DNA of 64,000 nt from a virus: IMG/VR virus record IMGVR_UViG_3300027896_000011, positions 103,998 through 167,997 of that record. The stretch is one strand, 5' to 3'. Each line of letters begins with the position of its first letter. The stretch's first letter is position 1. A model generated the notes under the pieces. It was not told where the DNA came from, did not search any database, and was given only the letters and a program-made list of their open reading frames with translations. Below, piece after piece: positions 36,613-44,810 of the stretch. The position numbers and the translations under genes are program-made.

Positions 36613-37209
36613 ATGGAACAAATTGGAATCGATGAGGCGGGGGTAGGTACTTTGGCAGGTCCGTTGGTCGTAGCTATAGTAGTACTACCTATGGGTAGTT
36701 CTTTGCCCGGAGTTAAAGATTCAAAGAAAATGACAGATGCTACTAGAGAAGCTTTAATAGATTCTATTTATGCTACGGCTGAGGATAGCTTTATCAGTTA
36801 TGCTGAAGTGTATGACATAGACCAGTATGGAGTGTGGAATGCTTGGGACCGCTTGTGCGTCGAACTGGTGATGTACGCACAAAGTAGATTTCCGGACAGA
36901 AAAGTGCTAGTAGATGGAGTACGTAAAGTGCCAGAAGTACATAACACGGTGTCAGTTGTTCACGGAGATAGTAAGCACTTGTGTATTTCCGCAGCATCCG
37001 TGCTAGCAAAGTATGGACAATGTCTACATATGGACATATTACATAAAGTGTACCCCATGTACGGTTTTGATAAACACCGTGGTTACGCTAGTGCGGAGCA
37101 CATAGAAGCCATTAAAGAATATGGAGCGATTTTAAACGTACATAGAAAGAAGTACGTAGAAACTTTAGCAAGCAACAAGAGGTTCAAATTAAAATGGAAG
37201 AAGAAGTGA
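36613..37209 (+). CDS. rnhB: Ribonuclease HII
   Basis: 198 residues. GIDEAGVGTLAGPLV (catalytic Asp-Glu), DSKKMT, VLVDGVRKVP, VVHGDSKHLCISAASVLAKY and YGFDKHRGYAS are the full RNase HII motif set. Removes RNA from RNA-DNA hybrids, for example Okazaki primers. AAGGAG ribosome site; overlaps the next gene by 16 bases. Confidence 0.95.
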   Translation: MEQIGIDEAGVGTLAGPLVVAIVVLPMGSSLPGVKDSKKMTDATREALIDSIYATAEDSFISYAEVYDIDQYGVWNAWDRLCVELVMYAQSRFPDRKVLVDGVRKVPEVHNTVSVVHGDSKHLCISAASVLAKYGQCLHMDILHKVYPMYGFDKHRGYASAEHIEAIKEYGAILNVHRKKYVETLASNKRFKLKWKKK

Positions 37210-37469
37210 ATGAGTTGTTTTCAGTGTGTTGGTTTGAGACGAGAACAGCGTCTAAGTATGTGCTACCTGATATGCGGACTACGGACATAGACTGGCTTTG
37301 TAGTCAGTTGGACGATGATAAAAGCGATACTATAACTGCTATAAACGTGAGCGGTGTAGTCATGATTTTACCTAAGAATATTCTTGTAAAAGCAGGAACA
37401 GGTGCTCGTTGTTTTTGGGAGGCAGGATGCAAAAAGTTAACCCCACCAGGGGAATACCAAAAGGATTAG
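37194..37469 (+). CDS. Hypothetical protein
   Basis: 91 residues, overlapping rnhB at its start and the next gene at its end. Beta-rich with VSGVVMILPKNILVKAG. Function unknown. Confidence 0.6.
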   Translation: MEEEVNELFSVCWFETRTASKYVLPDMRTTDIDWLCSQLDDDKSDTITAINVSGVVMILPKNILVKAGTGARCFWEAGCKKLTPPGEYQKD

Positions 37470-37708
37470 AGTGCGTAAATTGTGATGCTTCTTTGAGCAA
37501 CATGGCCAAGGTCAGAAAACTTGATACCATCCTTTTATGTGAGCGGTGTTATGCTATAGCAGACCACCTACTCGAAAAATGTCGTAAAGACTTGGCTAAA
37601 ACGTTAGACGTGTATACTAGAATTCTTGTAGCTGCTGCCATGGAAAAGAGGTTACAATTACCGAATGCCAAAACAAAAGAAAAGGCCCCAATGCCGAGTA
37701 CGGTGTAA
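37427..37708 (+). CDS. Zinc-finger hypothetical protein
   Basis: 93 residues from the ATG at 37427 (GGGAGGC upstream). LECVNCDASL and LCERCYAI form a CxxC-CxxC zinc ribbon, followed by a helix. Overlaps both neighbours. Confidence 0.65.
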   Translation: MQKVNPTRGIPKGLECVNCDASLSNMAKVRKLDTILLCERCYAIADHLLEKCRKDLAKTLDVYTRILVAAAMEKRLQLPNAKTKEKAPMPSTV

Positions 37709-37883
37709 ACATTGTAACGCTGAGTTAGATGTCGATATGGAGCAATACAATGTAGGGGACGAGCTCCTACCCTACGCTGGCGGAGGAAATTATGGGTATT
37801 GCTGGCGGTGTAAGAAAAAAGGGATTATAGTGATCAGTGTACCTAGAAGCCTGCCGAATAAGGCTGTAGGATGGAACCTGTAA
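37665..37883 (+). CDS. Zinc-ribbon protein
   Basis: 72 residues. RCKHCNAEL and YCWRCKKKG flank a beta hairpin, a rubredoxin-like zinc ribbon. Starts inside the previous gene's end and overlaps the next by 13 bases. Confidence 0.65.
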   Translation: MPKQKKRPQCRVRCKHCNAELDVDMEQYNVGDELLPYAGGGNYGYCWRCKKKGIIVISVPRSLPNKAVGWNL

Positions 37884-38302
37884 GTAAAGCTAGCGCTACT
37901 ATAAGCAAGGGAGAGCTGATTGCTACGGCACGGCTCCCCTTGTACTCTTTTTTAGCCCCCTTTTTTCCGGAAGCAGATAAAATAGAGTTGTATTACTTTA
38001 AGACTATCCAGCTCAAGTCTTATATCGTTTATGAACATATGGCAGGTAGAGCTTTATCATACTATCTGGATGGTTCAGACCTCTTAATAGATAAACCGGG
38101 AGAGCCGGAAAAGACAATATCAGATCTAAAGTTCATTCATGGTCGTAGCGAGGTTATGCGTGGAAGACAAACGGTATCCGCAGTTTTACTTGCTAAATTG
38201 CACTTCGTTACCCCTACGGTAGACCCATCCTGGCAGTTTAATATTCCGGAAATCTATAAGAAATTCATGATGTTACCTGAGTCAGAAAAAATAAGTACTT
38301 GA
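37871..38302 (+). CDS. Hypothetical protein
   Basis: 143 residues, GTAGG upstream, mixed alpha/beta, with KTISDLKFIHGRSEVMRGRQTVSAVLLAKLHF. Function unknown. Confidence 0.65.
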   Translation: MEPVSKASATISKGELIATARLPLYSFLAPFFPEADKIELYYFKTIQLKSYIVYEHMAGRALSYYLDGSDLLIDKPGEPEKTISDLKFIHGRSEVMRGRQTVSAVLLAKLHFVTPTVDPSWQFNIPEIYKKFMMLPESEKIST

Positions 38303-38335
38303 CGAGTACATACGTTGTGTGTATTCTTTGAGGAC

Positions 38336-38617
38336 ATGAGAGAAGCATTACCTCCTACCTCTGCAGATCAAGTACGCCCCCCAATAAAGCCGTGCATCAC
38401 CCAAGATCAACTTGATGAGTATTGGGATCAACGGGGATTGAAGTATCAGATTGACGCCCTACATAGGACTTGTCTGAGCTTTGGAATGAATGTGGCCGTA
38501 GATCGCCCTAAGTTTAGAGGGATGCTCTACAGCCTACTACAGAACTTTTTAGTTCTTGGGCAGTCTAAGCTGGACCCCAAAAAAGAACCATTACCGCGCT
38601 GGCCAAAGGTTAGATAA
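38336..38617 (+). CDS. Hypothetical protein
   Basis: 93 residues from the ATG at 38336 (TGAGGAC upstream). Helical: QDQLDEYWDQRGLKYQIDALHRTCLSFGMNVAVDRPKFRGMLYSLLQNFL. It directly abuts the next gene, so both are probably coupled. Confidence 0.65.
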   Translation: MREALPPTSADQVRPPIKPCITQDQLDEYWDQRGLKYQIDALHRTCLSFGMNVAVDRPKFRGMLYSLLQNFLVLGQSKLDPKKEPLPRWPKVR

Positions 38618-39673
38618 ATGAATACAAAAGATCGAAATACTGTGAGTTTTTCTAAACCACCTGTAGAGGTAATCAAGAGTATGCCTAATAGAAATCTATC
38701 TTCAGAACAACAGGCCCAAAGAGATATGATGGATCAGATCAAGTCTGGAGGTAGACCTGTAGGAGGAGTTCCTCCTGTTAAAATTCCTCCGCTAGATGCA
38801 GAGCCATTGAAGGGTGGAGGCACTATGGCATCTCAAGCAGTCCCTCTTTCAGACCCGAGAAATCCTCTTAGCCCCATATACAGCCCAGAATTAGCGGCTA
38901 TGGCGGCTAAACAAGGTGGTCCATTTACTACGTTGCCAGAAGAAGCTAAGCAAGACCCACGTTTTAGACCAGGCGTGGGTTCTATGATTGCCGAGAATCA
39001 ACCACAGCTAGCTGCACCACCTGCTCCTTCAGCAGAGCGTAAACCTATTTTGCGGGAAGAAACAAAAAGAGATTTAGAGAAGTTAGCTTCTTTCCAGCAA
39101 ACAGCTGAGAATATCCAACAGAAGACATTAGATGAACAAGACAAAAAGATCGAAGAAGAAATTACTAAAGATTCAGCAACGTACTCTACAGAGATAAACG
39201 CTATTCTTAATGATGATGACATTAACCTTCTTAATAATCCGACTCGTCGTAAAGATATAGAAAGCAGGTTGTCCCCTCTTAATATAGAAGACATTTTGAT
39301 CTATGGGGAGTTGAGACAAGAAGTGTCTGTAGTGCCGGGTAAGACTAAATACGAGTTCAGGTCTACTACTGGAGAAGAAGATCTAGCGGTTAAACGTATG
39401 ATGTATGGTGAAACTGGTGGGGATAGATACATGATAGATAAGTTCGGTTTGATGAACTTAGCTTTAGGGTTGGTATCTTTAAATGGTATGGCTCTTCCTT
39501 CTCATCTTAATGATAAAAAGCGTTTTGATGAGACCTTGTTCATTAGGAAGTATGAAGCGTTAATGAAGTTCCCGGTACAGTTATTGGCAGATTTATCTGT
39601 CCAGTATATGTGGTTTGATCAGCGTATACGGAGGTTATTTGTTAAGTCTGCGGAGGCGTTAAAAAACTCTTAG
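38618..39673 (+). CDS. Probable tail/baseplate assembly chaperone, short (unshifted) form
   Basis: 351 residues. A long proline/glutamine-rich linker region (residues 1-~150) leads to a folded C-terminal half. That half has MNLALGLVSLNGMALP...RFDETLFIRKYEALMKFPVQLLADLSVQYMWFDQRIRRLF, a pattern I associate with T4 gp26-like baseplate chaperones (NG, then a hydrophobic -L-x-MP/FP-x-x-L block). It ends in KNS-stop immediately after a frameshift signal at 39661 that would join it to the next frame. The domain assignment is tentative; the frame is secure. Confidence 0.8.
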   Translation: MNTKDRNTVSFSKPPVEVIKSMPNRNLSSEQQAQRDMMDQIKSGGRPVGGVPPVKIPPLDAEPLKGGGTMASQAVPLSDPRNPLSPIYSPELAAMAAKQGGPFTTLPEEAKQDPRFRPGVGSMIAENQPQLAAPPAPSAERKPILREETKRDLEKLASFQQTAENIQQKTLDEQDKKIEEEITKDSATYSTEINAILNDDDINLLNNPTRRKDIESRLSPLNIEDILIYGELRQEVSVVPGKTKYEFRSTTGEEDLAVKRMMYGETGGDRYMIDKFGLMNLALGLVSLNGMALPSHLNDKKRFDETLFIRKYEALMKFPVQLLADLSVQYMWFDQRIRRLFVKSAEALKNS

Positions 39674-39760
39674 CGACTCCACTAGGATGGGCTCGAGCTA
39701 ACTTATTTTATGACAAGCTAGTAGAGCCTCCTACGCCAGGTACTATGTTGGAGTCGCTAA
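39661..39760 (+). promoter_or_regulatory. Programmed -1 ribosomal frameshift signal
   Basis: The canonical slippery heptamer A_AAA_AAC (39661-39667) is in register with the upstream gene (tta aaa aac tct tag). Two bases later a perfect 12 bp stem starts (TTAGCGACTCCA at 39670-39681 with TGGAGTCGCTAA at 39749-39760), with an inner GGCTC/GAGCC helix. The 0-frame stop is at 39671, inside the stem. A -1 shift continues in an ORF open to 40059. Confidence 0.88.
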
Positions 39761-40059
39761 TGTTGTTGGTATGGAAATCAAGGCAAGAAATACGGCTGTA
39801 TGAGACAAAGGCAGTAGTTAACGCGATTATGATTGCTGGACAGCCACCTAAAGATGAGCTCAATAAGCTCATGCAAGAAAGCTGGGATGCATATATAGAC
39901 AACATTTATCCATATAGTAAGGGTAAAGCAAAGACTCAAGATCAAAAGGCTATAGAATTTATGAGACAAGAAATCAGTAAAGGACCTTTGAAAGTTACAC
40001 CACTTGAGCCATTAACTAATGCGGGTAAACGTAGGAGAAAGGATATGCGTCATGGGTAG
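39667..40059 (+). CDS. Frameshift extension of the 38618 protein
   Basis: In the -1 frame after the heptamer, 130 codons follow (LLATPLGWARANLFYDKLVEPPTPGT...). The region before its first ATG (39745) reads like protein, not spacer, and no upstream start codon with a ribosome site exists. So this is best seen as the C-terminal part of a ~480-residue fusion, like G-GT tail chaperones of other phages. An internal start at 39745 could also give a 104-residue product. Ends in a basic KRRRKDMRHG tail. Confidence 0.8.
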   Translation, partial: LLATPLGWARANLFYDKLVEPPTPGTMLESLMLLVWKSRQEIRLYETKAVVNAIMIAGQPPKDELNKLMQESWDAYIDNIYPYSKGKAKTQDQKAIEFMRQEISKGPLKVTPLEPLTNAGKRRRKDMRHG

Positions 40060-40435
40060 CGTCCGACTATGTCCTGTGTGTGGTTCTGGTAAGGTTTTGG
40101 TTGCCAGAGATATTAAAAGTAGATTAGCGACAACTCCTAATGGGCATTGCAGTTCGTGTAAGTGGGTAGGTCCAGAAAAAGATTTGGTTGTACGTGAATT
40201 AGAATTAGGTCAAGCAGATGAGATTGCAAAATCAGTAGCAGAAGATCTGGTGATGCAATTAGCCATTAAAGCCGGAGTAGGTATAGGAGATGCGATTATT
40301 ACAGCAGGCTTAATAGGTAAAGATGAAAGTAAAGTGTTGGCTCGATTAATACGCACAGCAGTCTTTGCTGCGTATAAAGCAGTGCTTGAAGAGGTAGATA
40401 TGATGCAACAGGAGATTAAACATGATTCGCAATGA
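40052..40435 (+). CDS. Zinc-finger hypothetical protein
   Basis: 127 residues from the ATG at 40052 (AGGAGAAAGGA upstream). LCPVCGSGKVLV and GHCSSCKW form a zinc ribbon; the C-terminal part is helical. Overlaps the frameshift ORF by 8 bases. Confidence 0.65.
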   Translation: MGSVRLCPVCGSGKVLVARDIKSRLATTPNGHCSSCKWVGPEKDLVVRELELGQADEIAKSVAEDLVMQLAIKAGVGIGDAIITAGLIGKDESKVLARLIRTAVFAAYKAVLEEVDMMQQEIKHDSQ

Positions 40436-40706
40436 AGATGATGTACCGTTTTTACATCGTCCGGAAGAACATGAGGTGGGTGCAGTAGATGAGTTGTACT
40501 GTTGGCTACCTGGTTCTGGAGATAGAGAATGTAATGGTAGTTGTGTGGCGTATGACAACAGGTATCTATCAGATCAGAAATTCACATCCTGTATGGCGCT
40601 GAACACTATACGGTCTATGGGGTTATCTATTGGTAAACAGGCGAATGCAGCTACAGCGCATCTAATTAAAGTTGATGCACCTAAGCCTCCAAAGGTGGGT
40701 CCATGA
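40422..40706 (+). CDS. Hypothetical protein
   Basis: 94 residues with CWLPGSGDRECNGSCVAYD and a later Cys, a possible compact metal site. Overlaps both neighbours. Function unknown. Confidence 0.65.
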   Translation: MIRNEDDVPFLHRPEEHEVGAVDELYCWLPGSGDRECNGSCVAYDNRYLSDQKFTSCMALNTIRSMGLSIGKQANAATAHLIKVDAPKPPKVGP

Positions 40707-41089
40707 GAATAGTAGGTTTTGCGCAAACAATGCGTCTTGATAGCAGTAATGCACAAGAAGGCTATGAGATCAAACTTCTTTTAGATAGTGGTCTGGAGGC
40801 GACTCTCCCAACTAGTCAAGAGACAGTGTTAGCACTTACTAAGTTGTGGGCAGAGAATAGAAACGCAATATCGAAAATACGCCCTAAGCCTGCTCAAGAA
40901 GTTGAAGACGTACAACACTTTTCTCCCCCTCCACCTATTGATAATGTTGAGGAAGAAACTGTTGTCTTTGGTGGGTCTTCTACAGTGGTGACGGATGAAA
41001 TGGGATACCCAGTGGTACCTCCAAAAGTAGAGAGTATGCCGCGTCCTAGGTTTTTAGATAATGATGATGAGGATGGCAAGCAGGTATGA
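40703..41089 (+). CDS. Hypothetical acidic protein
   Basis: 128 residues, ATGA-coupled. Small beta-rich N-terminal half, then an acidic, proline-rich tail. Function unknown. Confidence 0.65.
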   Translation: MRIVGFAQTMRLDSSNAQEGYEIKLLLDSGLEATLPTSQETVLALTKLWAENRNAISKIRPKPAQEVEDVQHFSPPPPIDNVEEETVVFGGSSTVVTDEMGYPVVPPKVESMPRPRFLDNDDEDGKQV

Positions 41090-41442
41090 GTGAGAAAGAG
41101 ATGAATACGTTAGTCCTAGAGTATAGTCGAAAACCTATGACTACTAATTACACAGCTACAGTACATGGAGGTTATACGGATGAGGTAACAAAGTCAGTAG
41201 ATTGTACTAGTACGCTCCGTGTATTAACTGAAGTGAAGATTCCAGATATTTTAGAAGTGTTACAGAGTTACATTATCGAGTACCCAGATGCTCGAGTATT
41301 TATGCTGCAAACGCCATATCAGGATAAGTTTACACGAGTATTACCAATGCATGAATTAAGTGACTCTATGAAAGAGCTAATTCGTGATCAGTTACCAGAA
41401 GCGATACGGGCATTTTCGCCCATAATAGTCAAAAAGGAGTAG
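41086..41442 (+). CDS. Hypothetical protein
   Basis: 118 residues, ATGA overlap. Alpha/beta (LTEVKIPDILEVLQSYIIEYPDARVFML). Function unknown. Confidence 0.65.
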   Translation: MSEKEMNTLVLEYSRKPMTTNYTATVHGGYTDEVTKSVDCTSTLRVLTEVKIPDILEVLQSYIIEYPDARVFMLQTPYQDKFTRVLPMHELSDSMKELIRDQLPEAIRAFSPIIVKKE

Positions 41443-41445
41443 ACA

Positions 41446-41766
41446 ATGAGCAACCAACGAAATCGATTAATGGAACAACCTAGTGAACCTAATTATAAGA
41501 GTGCAGGTGCTGTTGCCCCACTAGAGCTTTATGTAGTGGGTGATATCACTGATGGTGAGGGGCAGGTTACTCCTTCGCGTGTTGTGTGCCGTATTAAAGG
41601 CACTCAGAAGTTTTTCTTCCCCTTTGTTAAGGGAGTAGAGGAAACCATGAAGTCTGTGGCTCCTTGGCTACAGAAAATACTGGAGGAGAAACTATCTCCT
41701 GAGGGTAGCAAGGCTGCTGTTCCATCAGATATGGATTCGTCAATAGCTACAGGGAGTCCTCTATAA
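41446..41766 (+). CDS. Hypothetical protein
   Basis: 106 residues, AAAGGAG upstream, beta-rich (PLELYVVGDITDGEG; RVVCRIKGTQKFFFPFVKGVEE). Its stop overlaps the groES-like start (TAATG). Confidence 0.65.
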   Translation: MSNQRNRLMEQPSEPNYKSAGAVAPLELYVVGDITDGEGQVTPSRVVCRIKGTQKFFFPFVKGVEETMKSVAPWLQKILEEKLSPEGSKAAVPSDMDSSIATGSPL

Positions 41767-42104
41767 TGAAGTTATTGGGAGACGGTATATTAGTGTCTTT
41801 AGACCCGGAGAAGGACACTATGGCTTCGGGTTTACTTATTAAACCAGAGACCGCACATGAACATGTCTTTCGTACTGCAAAGGTAGTTCAAGTAGGCCCC
41901 GGCAAATATGTGCCAGGTAAGTCAATACGTCAACCAATGGAAGTGTCTCCTGGGGATGGGGTAGTCTTCATTAAGTTTGTAGCTACTAGTACAGAAACAG
42001 CTAAAGCAATTCAAAAAGAAATTGGTCAAGATCAGGCTATCATCCACCCAGATGACGTATTGCTTGTTTTTGATCATGATAATCATCCGGAGTTTAATCA
42101 ATGA
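41766..42104 (+). CDS. GroES-like co-chaperonin
   Basis: 112 residues. LGDGILVSLDPEKDTMASGLLIKPE (the mobile loop region), TAKVVQVGPGK, and SPGDGVVFIKFVAT are the Cpn10 signature segments. Length fits the family (about 95-115). Phage co-chaperonins work with host GroEL to fold capsid proteins (compare T4 gp31). Confidence 0.88.
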   Translation: MKLLGDGILVSLDPEKDTMASGLLIKPETAHEHVFRTAKVVQVGPGKYVPGKSIRQPMEVSPGDGVVFIKFVATSTETAKAIQKEIGQDQAIIHPDDVLLVFDHDNHPEFNQ

Positions 42105-42358
42105 GGGTAGTGAACGTAGGAGATACTGGAGTTGTTGAGCTCAATTTCATGTGGCTCCCTACGTTCATTAGTCAAAATATACCAATTATGCGAGAGCTTA
42201 AGAGAGATCTAGAGAAAGAATTTATAGGTAAGCAAATAACAGAACATACATTACACGCTATGCATAATTCAGTTATTTTATGGCTTCGTGCAAAGTTTCC
42301 TTTTGAGGGTCTTGATAAGTATTTGCATGCTATTGAAGAGGTAAGGGATGGCCAGTAA
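42101..42358 (+). CDS. Hypothetical protein
   Basis: 85 residues, ATGA-coupled to the groES-like gene. Helical: LKRDLEKEFIGKQITEHTLHAMHNSVILWLRAKFP. Function unknown. Confidence 0.65.
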   Translation: MRVVNVGDTGVVELNFMWLPTFISQNIPIMRELKRDLEKEFIGKQITEHTLHAMHNSVILWLRAKFPFEGLDKYLHAIEEVRDGQ

Positions 42359-42536
42359 GGGTGTAACAGTACGCTCTAGACTCAATCTTAAGATTGATAA
42401 TGATCTGAAGGACTGGTCTATGGAGTATGCGCGTAAACGAAAGACTACTGTCACTAGTCTTATTTGTGCGTACTTTGCAGACTTAAGAGAAGAAGAACAG
42501 CGTGAAGCAAATGGAGAGCTAGTAGAGCAGATATGA
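42348..42536 (+). CDS. Ribbon-helix-helix DNA-binding protein
   Basis: 62 residues. VTVRSRLNLKIDNDLKDWSMEYARKRKTTVTSLICAYFADLREEE matches the Arc/MetJ ribbon-helix-helix pattern: one strand, two helices. Probable dimeric repressor. No clear operator is seen nearby. Confidence 0.75.
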   Translation: MASKGVTVRSRLNLKIDNDLKDWSMEYARKRKTTVTSLICAYFADLREEEQREANGELVEQI

Positions 42537-43186
42537 GTGGTCTTGGAGGTACAACCCTACTGCAATTAGCTACCGCACAAGTAGAGTTGCCGGACAATAT
42601 AGATGGTATTGTTGAAAAGGTTAGAGAGATATTAATTAAAGGTAATATCCAGTCTATATCTATCCGGGAAGGGGAACCCATCACATATCAAAGAATGGCT
42701 TCTCCAGATGAAGTGGGGGTAGATCCGTTAGAGGAATGGACCTCAGATATCACATTAAGGGATATGTATCGAAACATAGAGATGGAGGAGTTTGATCTAA
42801 AAGAACAAGGGCTTGTAGGAGCTACTCCTCAGACTATATTGTTCTGGTCTATCTTTTACATAGAGCATGAAAATTTGATTCCAACGTATATGTTGATAAG
42901 TAAAGATAGTGACTTATGGCCCTGGGTCGGCTTGTCTAAAAGACAGGGACGTAAATTAAGTCGATTTATGGGGTTAAAGATAGAGAGAGATGAAACAGTT
43001 CCACCTAGTGCCATTATTTTTTTTGGGGCTAACTATCCAGGTGCGGGTGTTGGAGACGTTAAATTTGCATTGAAAGTAACTGCAGAGGTATCAAATGCAC
43101 AAACTGACAGAAAAGCTATTAGCAGCGGGAGTAATTCCGACTCAGGCGGTAGGTCTATTGAAGTTGTGGAACAGCCTTCCCGATGA
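42533..43186 (+). CDS. Hypothetical protein
   Basis: 217 residues, alpha/beta with WPWVGLSKRQGRKLSRFMGLKI and VPPSAIIFFGANYPG. Its last 92 bases overlap the next gene in another frame. Function unknown. Confidence 0.65.
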   Translation: MSGLGGTTLLQLATAQVELPDNIDGIVEKVREILIKGNIQSISIREGEPITYQRMASPDEVGVDPLEEWTSDITLRDMYRNIEMEEFDLKEQGLVGATPQTILFWSIFYIEHENLIPTYMLISKDSDLWPWVGLSKRQGRKLSRFMGLKIERDETVPPSAIIFFGANYPGAGVGDVKFALKVTAEVSNAQTDRKAISSGSNSDSGGRSIEVVEQPSR

Positions 43187-43595
43187 TATGGCGGAAGACA
43201 TTAAACAGGCTAAGACTCAAGAAGAGCTTCTAAAATTAGTAGATGAGATGGCAGAAGTATTGGAAAAGGAAGAAGAAATACCTGAGCTTAGAGAAACAGA
43301 TCTAGATATTGAGCACACTAGAAAGACAGCTGTCGATGCGGCTATTGACGTTGATGTAGGACAGCATCAAAAATTGTACATAAATTCCCTACTAGGGGTT
43401 GCTAGGAATAACAAGTATGTTTATTTTATTGATTATTCGACACCAATGAAGAGAGCCGAAAGCAATTTGGTGGCCCGGAGAGGGAATATAATACGTATAG
43501 ATCAAAATAGGTATATGGTCGTTTCAGTAGAACCTAGGTATGTAGATGAAGCACTTAAGTACTATGTTCTAACTACGGAGAGTATGAATGCCTAA
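43095..43595 (+). CDS. Hypothetical protein
   Basis: 166 residues, starting inside the previous gene (AGAGGTATCAA upstream). Helical N-terminal half, then a beta domain (YINSLLGVARNNKYVYFIDYS). Function unknown. Confidence 0.65.
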   Translation: MHKLTEKLLAAGVIPTQAVGLLKLWNSLPDDMAEDIKQAKTQEELLKLVDEMAEVLEKEEEIPELRETDLDIEHTRKTAVDAAIDVDVGQHQKLYINSLLGVARNNKYVYFIDYSTPMKRAESNLVARRGNIIRIDQNRYMVVSVEPRYVDEALKYYVLTTESMNA

Positions 43596-43920
43596 GTGTC
43601 ATGTGTGCCGTGGTTCAGTGAATTCGAATGATTTGATCTGGGTAGGTGATGCCCTTGCCTGCAGCAGTTGCCGAGAATTAAAAAGGGTAAAAGAGGAGAG
43701 TACAATGGCTGAAGAGAACAAGGCTGAGAAATTGATTGCGTCGTTTAGTATTAATGAGATATCAAGAGCTGACGGCACTAAAGACCATAAGTTCACCACT
43801 CAAGTTGGCTTTGGCGCATTTAATATGCAGTGGGAAGCCACCTTTGACCAAGTTCGGGATTTCTTTACTAAGCGCCGGGAAATTGAAAAGAATAAGAAAG
43901 CAAAGTTAACATCAGTTTAG
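43588..43920 (+). CDS. Zinc-ribbon protein with possible internal start
   Basis: 110 residues. CHVCRGSVNSNDL and CSSCRELK form a zinc ribbon in the first 35 residues. An in-frame ATG at 43705 has GAGGAGAG upstream and begins MAEENKAEKLIASF, so a shorter protein lacking the ribbon may also be made. Confidence 0.7.
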   Translation: MPKCHVCRGSVNSNDLIWVGDALACSSCRELKRVKEESTMAEENKAEKLIASFSINEISRADGTKDHKFTTQVGFGAFNMQWEATFDQVRDFFTKRREIEKNKKAKLTSV

Positions 43921-43928
43921 GAGGGCCA

Positions 43929-44309
43929 ATGGGCTTTAATATCTGCGGTATCTACGAGAAAAGGCCAGCTATGTGTAGGCATTACCCCCAACTTCTTGGT
44001 GAAGGACGTGTCTCTTACATGCCTGCAGGGTGTACCTATTGGTTTGATGGGGAAGGTAGGCGGCATGGAGAGTGCGATCCGTATTGTAGGGCGGCTTGTT
44101 GTCTTGTTGAAAGAGTTGGAGGAGAGCCGGAAGGTGAGAGGTTAGATGGAGCTGCTGGAGGATTGCCCTGTAAACATCTAGTCTGGTCAGATACGCATCC
44201 AAGTTTACGAACAGATACCGTTGATGTAGAAGATAAAGAGGAAGTTGGGGAAGGTCCTAGTGCCCTCCAACAAATACTTCCTCAGGTAAGTAATAAAGAT
44301 AGTGATTGA
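43929..44309 (+). CDS. YkgJ-like metal-binding protein
   Basis: 126 residues, TAGGAGG upstream. CGIYEKRPAMCRHYP is the central motif of YkgJ-type (zinc/iron-chelating) proteins, followed by CTYW and CDPYC. The usual N-terminal CxxCC is absent, so it is a shortened or divergent member. Acidic C-terminal tail. Confidence 0.65.
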   Translation: MGFNICGIYEKRPAMCRHYPQLLGEGRVSYMPAGCTYWFDGEGRRHGECDPYCRAACCLVERVGGEPEGERLDGAAGGLPCKHLVWSDTHPSLRTDTVDVEDKEEVGEGPSALQQILPQVSNKDSD

Positions 44310-44338
44310 GTTAGTTTTAATACATTTTGGAGGAACTT

Positions 44339-44809
44339 GTGAATGATGAACGTAACTTTGGAAGTGATAAACCAATACACTCAAACACTGGGGACAGTAT
44401 TCCCTGTGTGGAGTGCAATGAGGAACATGTCCGATGCAACAGCGATGACGGTGAACGGAGTGATGACGGAGGTAGTGCAAGGTCTTTCGAGGGAGGTGAA
44501 ATTGTTGCGCTTCCTACGAGAAGAACAAAATCCGGCATATCAAGATCACACGTAACCCTTGAACTACAAGAACATATCAAAGACTTGGTAGCCTTTAAAG
44601 GGGCATACCATCAAATACACAGCCGGGTGTTAGAAGTACAAGACGCCGGAAGATTAATGAAGTTAGTAAACTGGTCAGGTACTGCAGCAGTAATGGGTTC
44701 TCTTGAGCTGACTATACACGCTATAGAGAGAACAGTAGATGAACTTAAAGACCTGCTGAAGAGAATTGATGCAGGAGCAATTATTGATAGTGACCTTACC
44801 GGAGGGTAA
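44339..44809 (+). CDS. Hypothetical protein; start uncertain, possible second frameshift
   Basis: Open frame with GTG at 44339; about 90 of its residues after 44555 look conserved-type helical (LELQEHIKDLVAFKGAYHQIHSRVLEVQDAGRLMKL). The first 70 codons share DNA with the ATG-started frame above, which sits in the +1 register relative to it. Either both are translated from the same ribosome site, or ribosomes shift -1 from 44343 into this frame. No textbook slippery heptamer is visible. Confidence 0.55.
   Translation: MNDERNFGSDKPIHSNTGDSIPCVECNEEHVRCNSDDGERSDDGGSARSFEGGEIVALPTRRTKSGISRSHVTLELQEHIKDLVAFKGAYHQIHSRVLEVQDAGRLMKLVNWSGTAAVMGSLELTIHAIERTVDELKDLLKRIDAGAIIDSDLTGG
44343..44555 (+). 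CDS. Small helical protein overlapping the next frame
   Basis: 70 residues, MMNVTLEVINQYTQTLGTVFPVW..., with GGAGGA 8 bases before the ATG, an ideal spacing. It lies wholly inside another open frame (44339-44809). Confidence 0.55.
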   Translation: MMNVTLEVINQYTQTLGTVFPVWSAMRNMSDATAMTVNGVMTEVVQGLSREVKLLRFLREEQNPAYQDHT

Positions 44810-44810
44810 A

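Noticed and set aside
37194-37209. rnhB frameshift into the next gene
   Set aside because: A 16-base overlap with an independent start; no slippery sequence or need for a shift.
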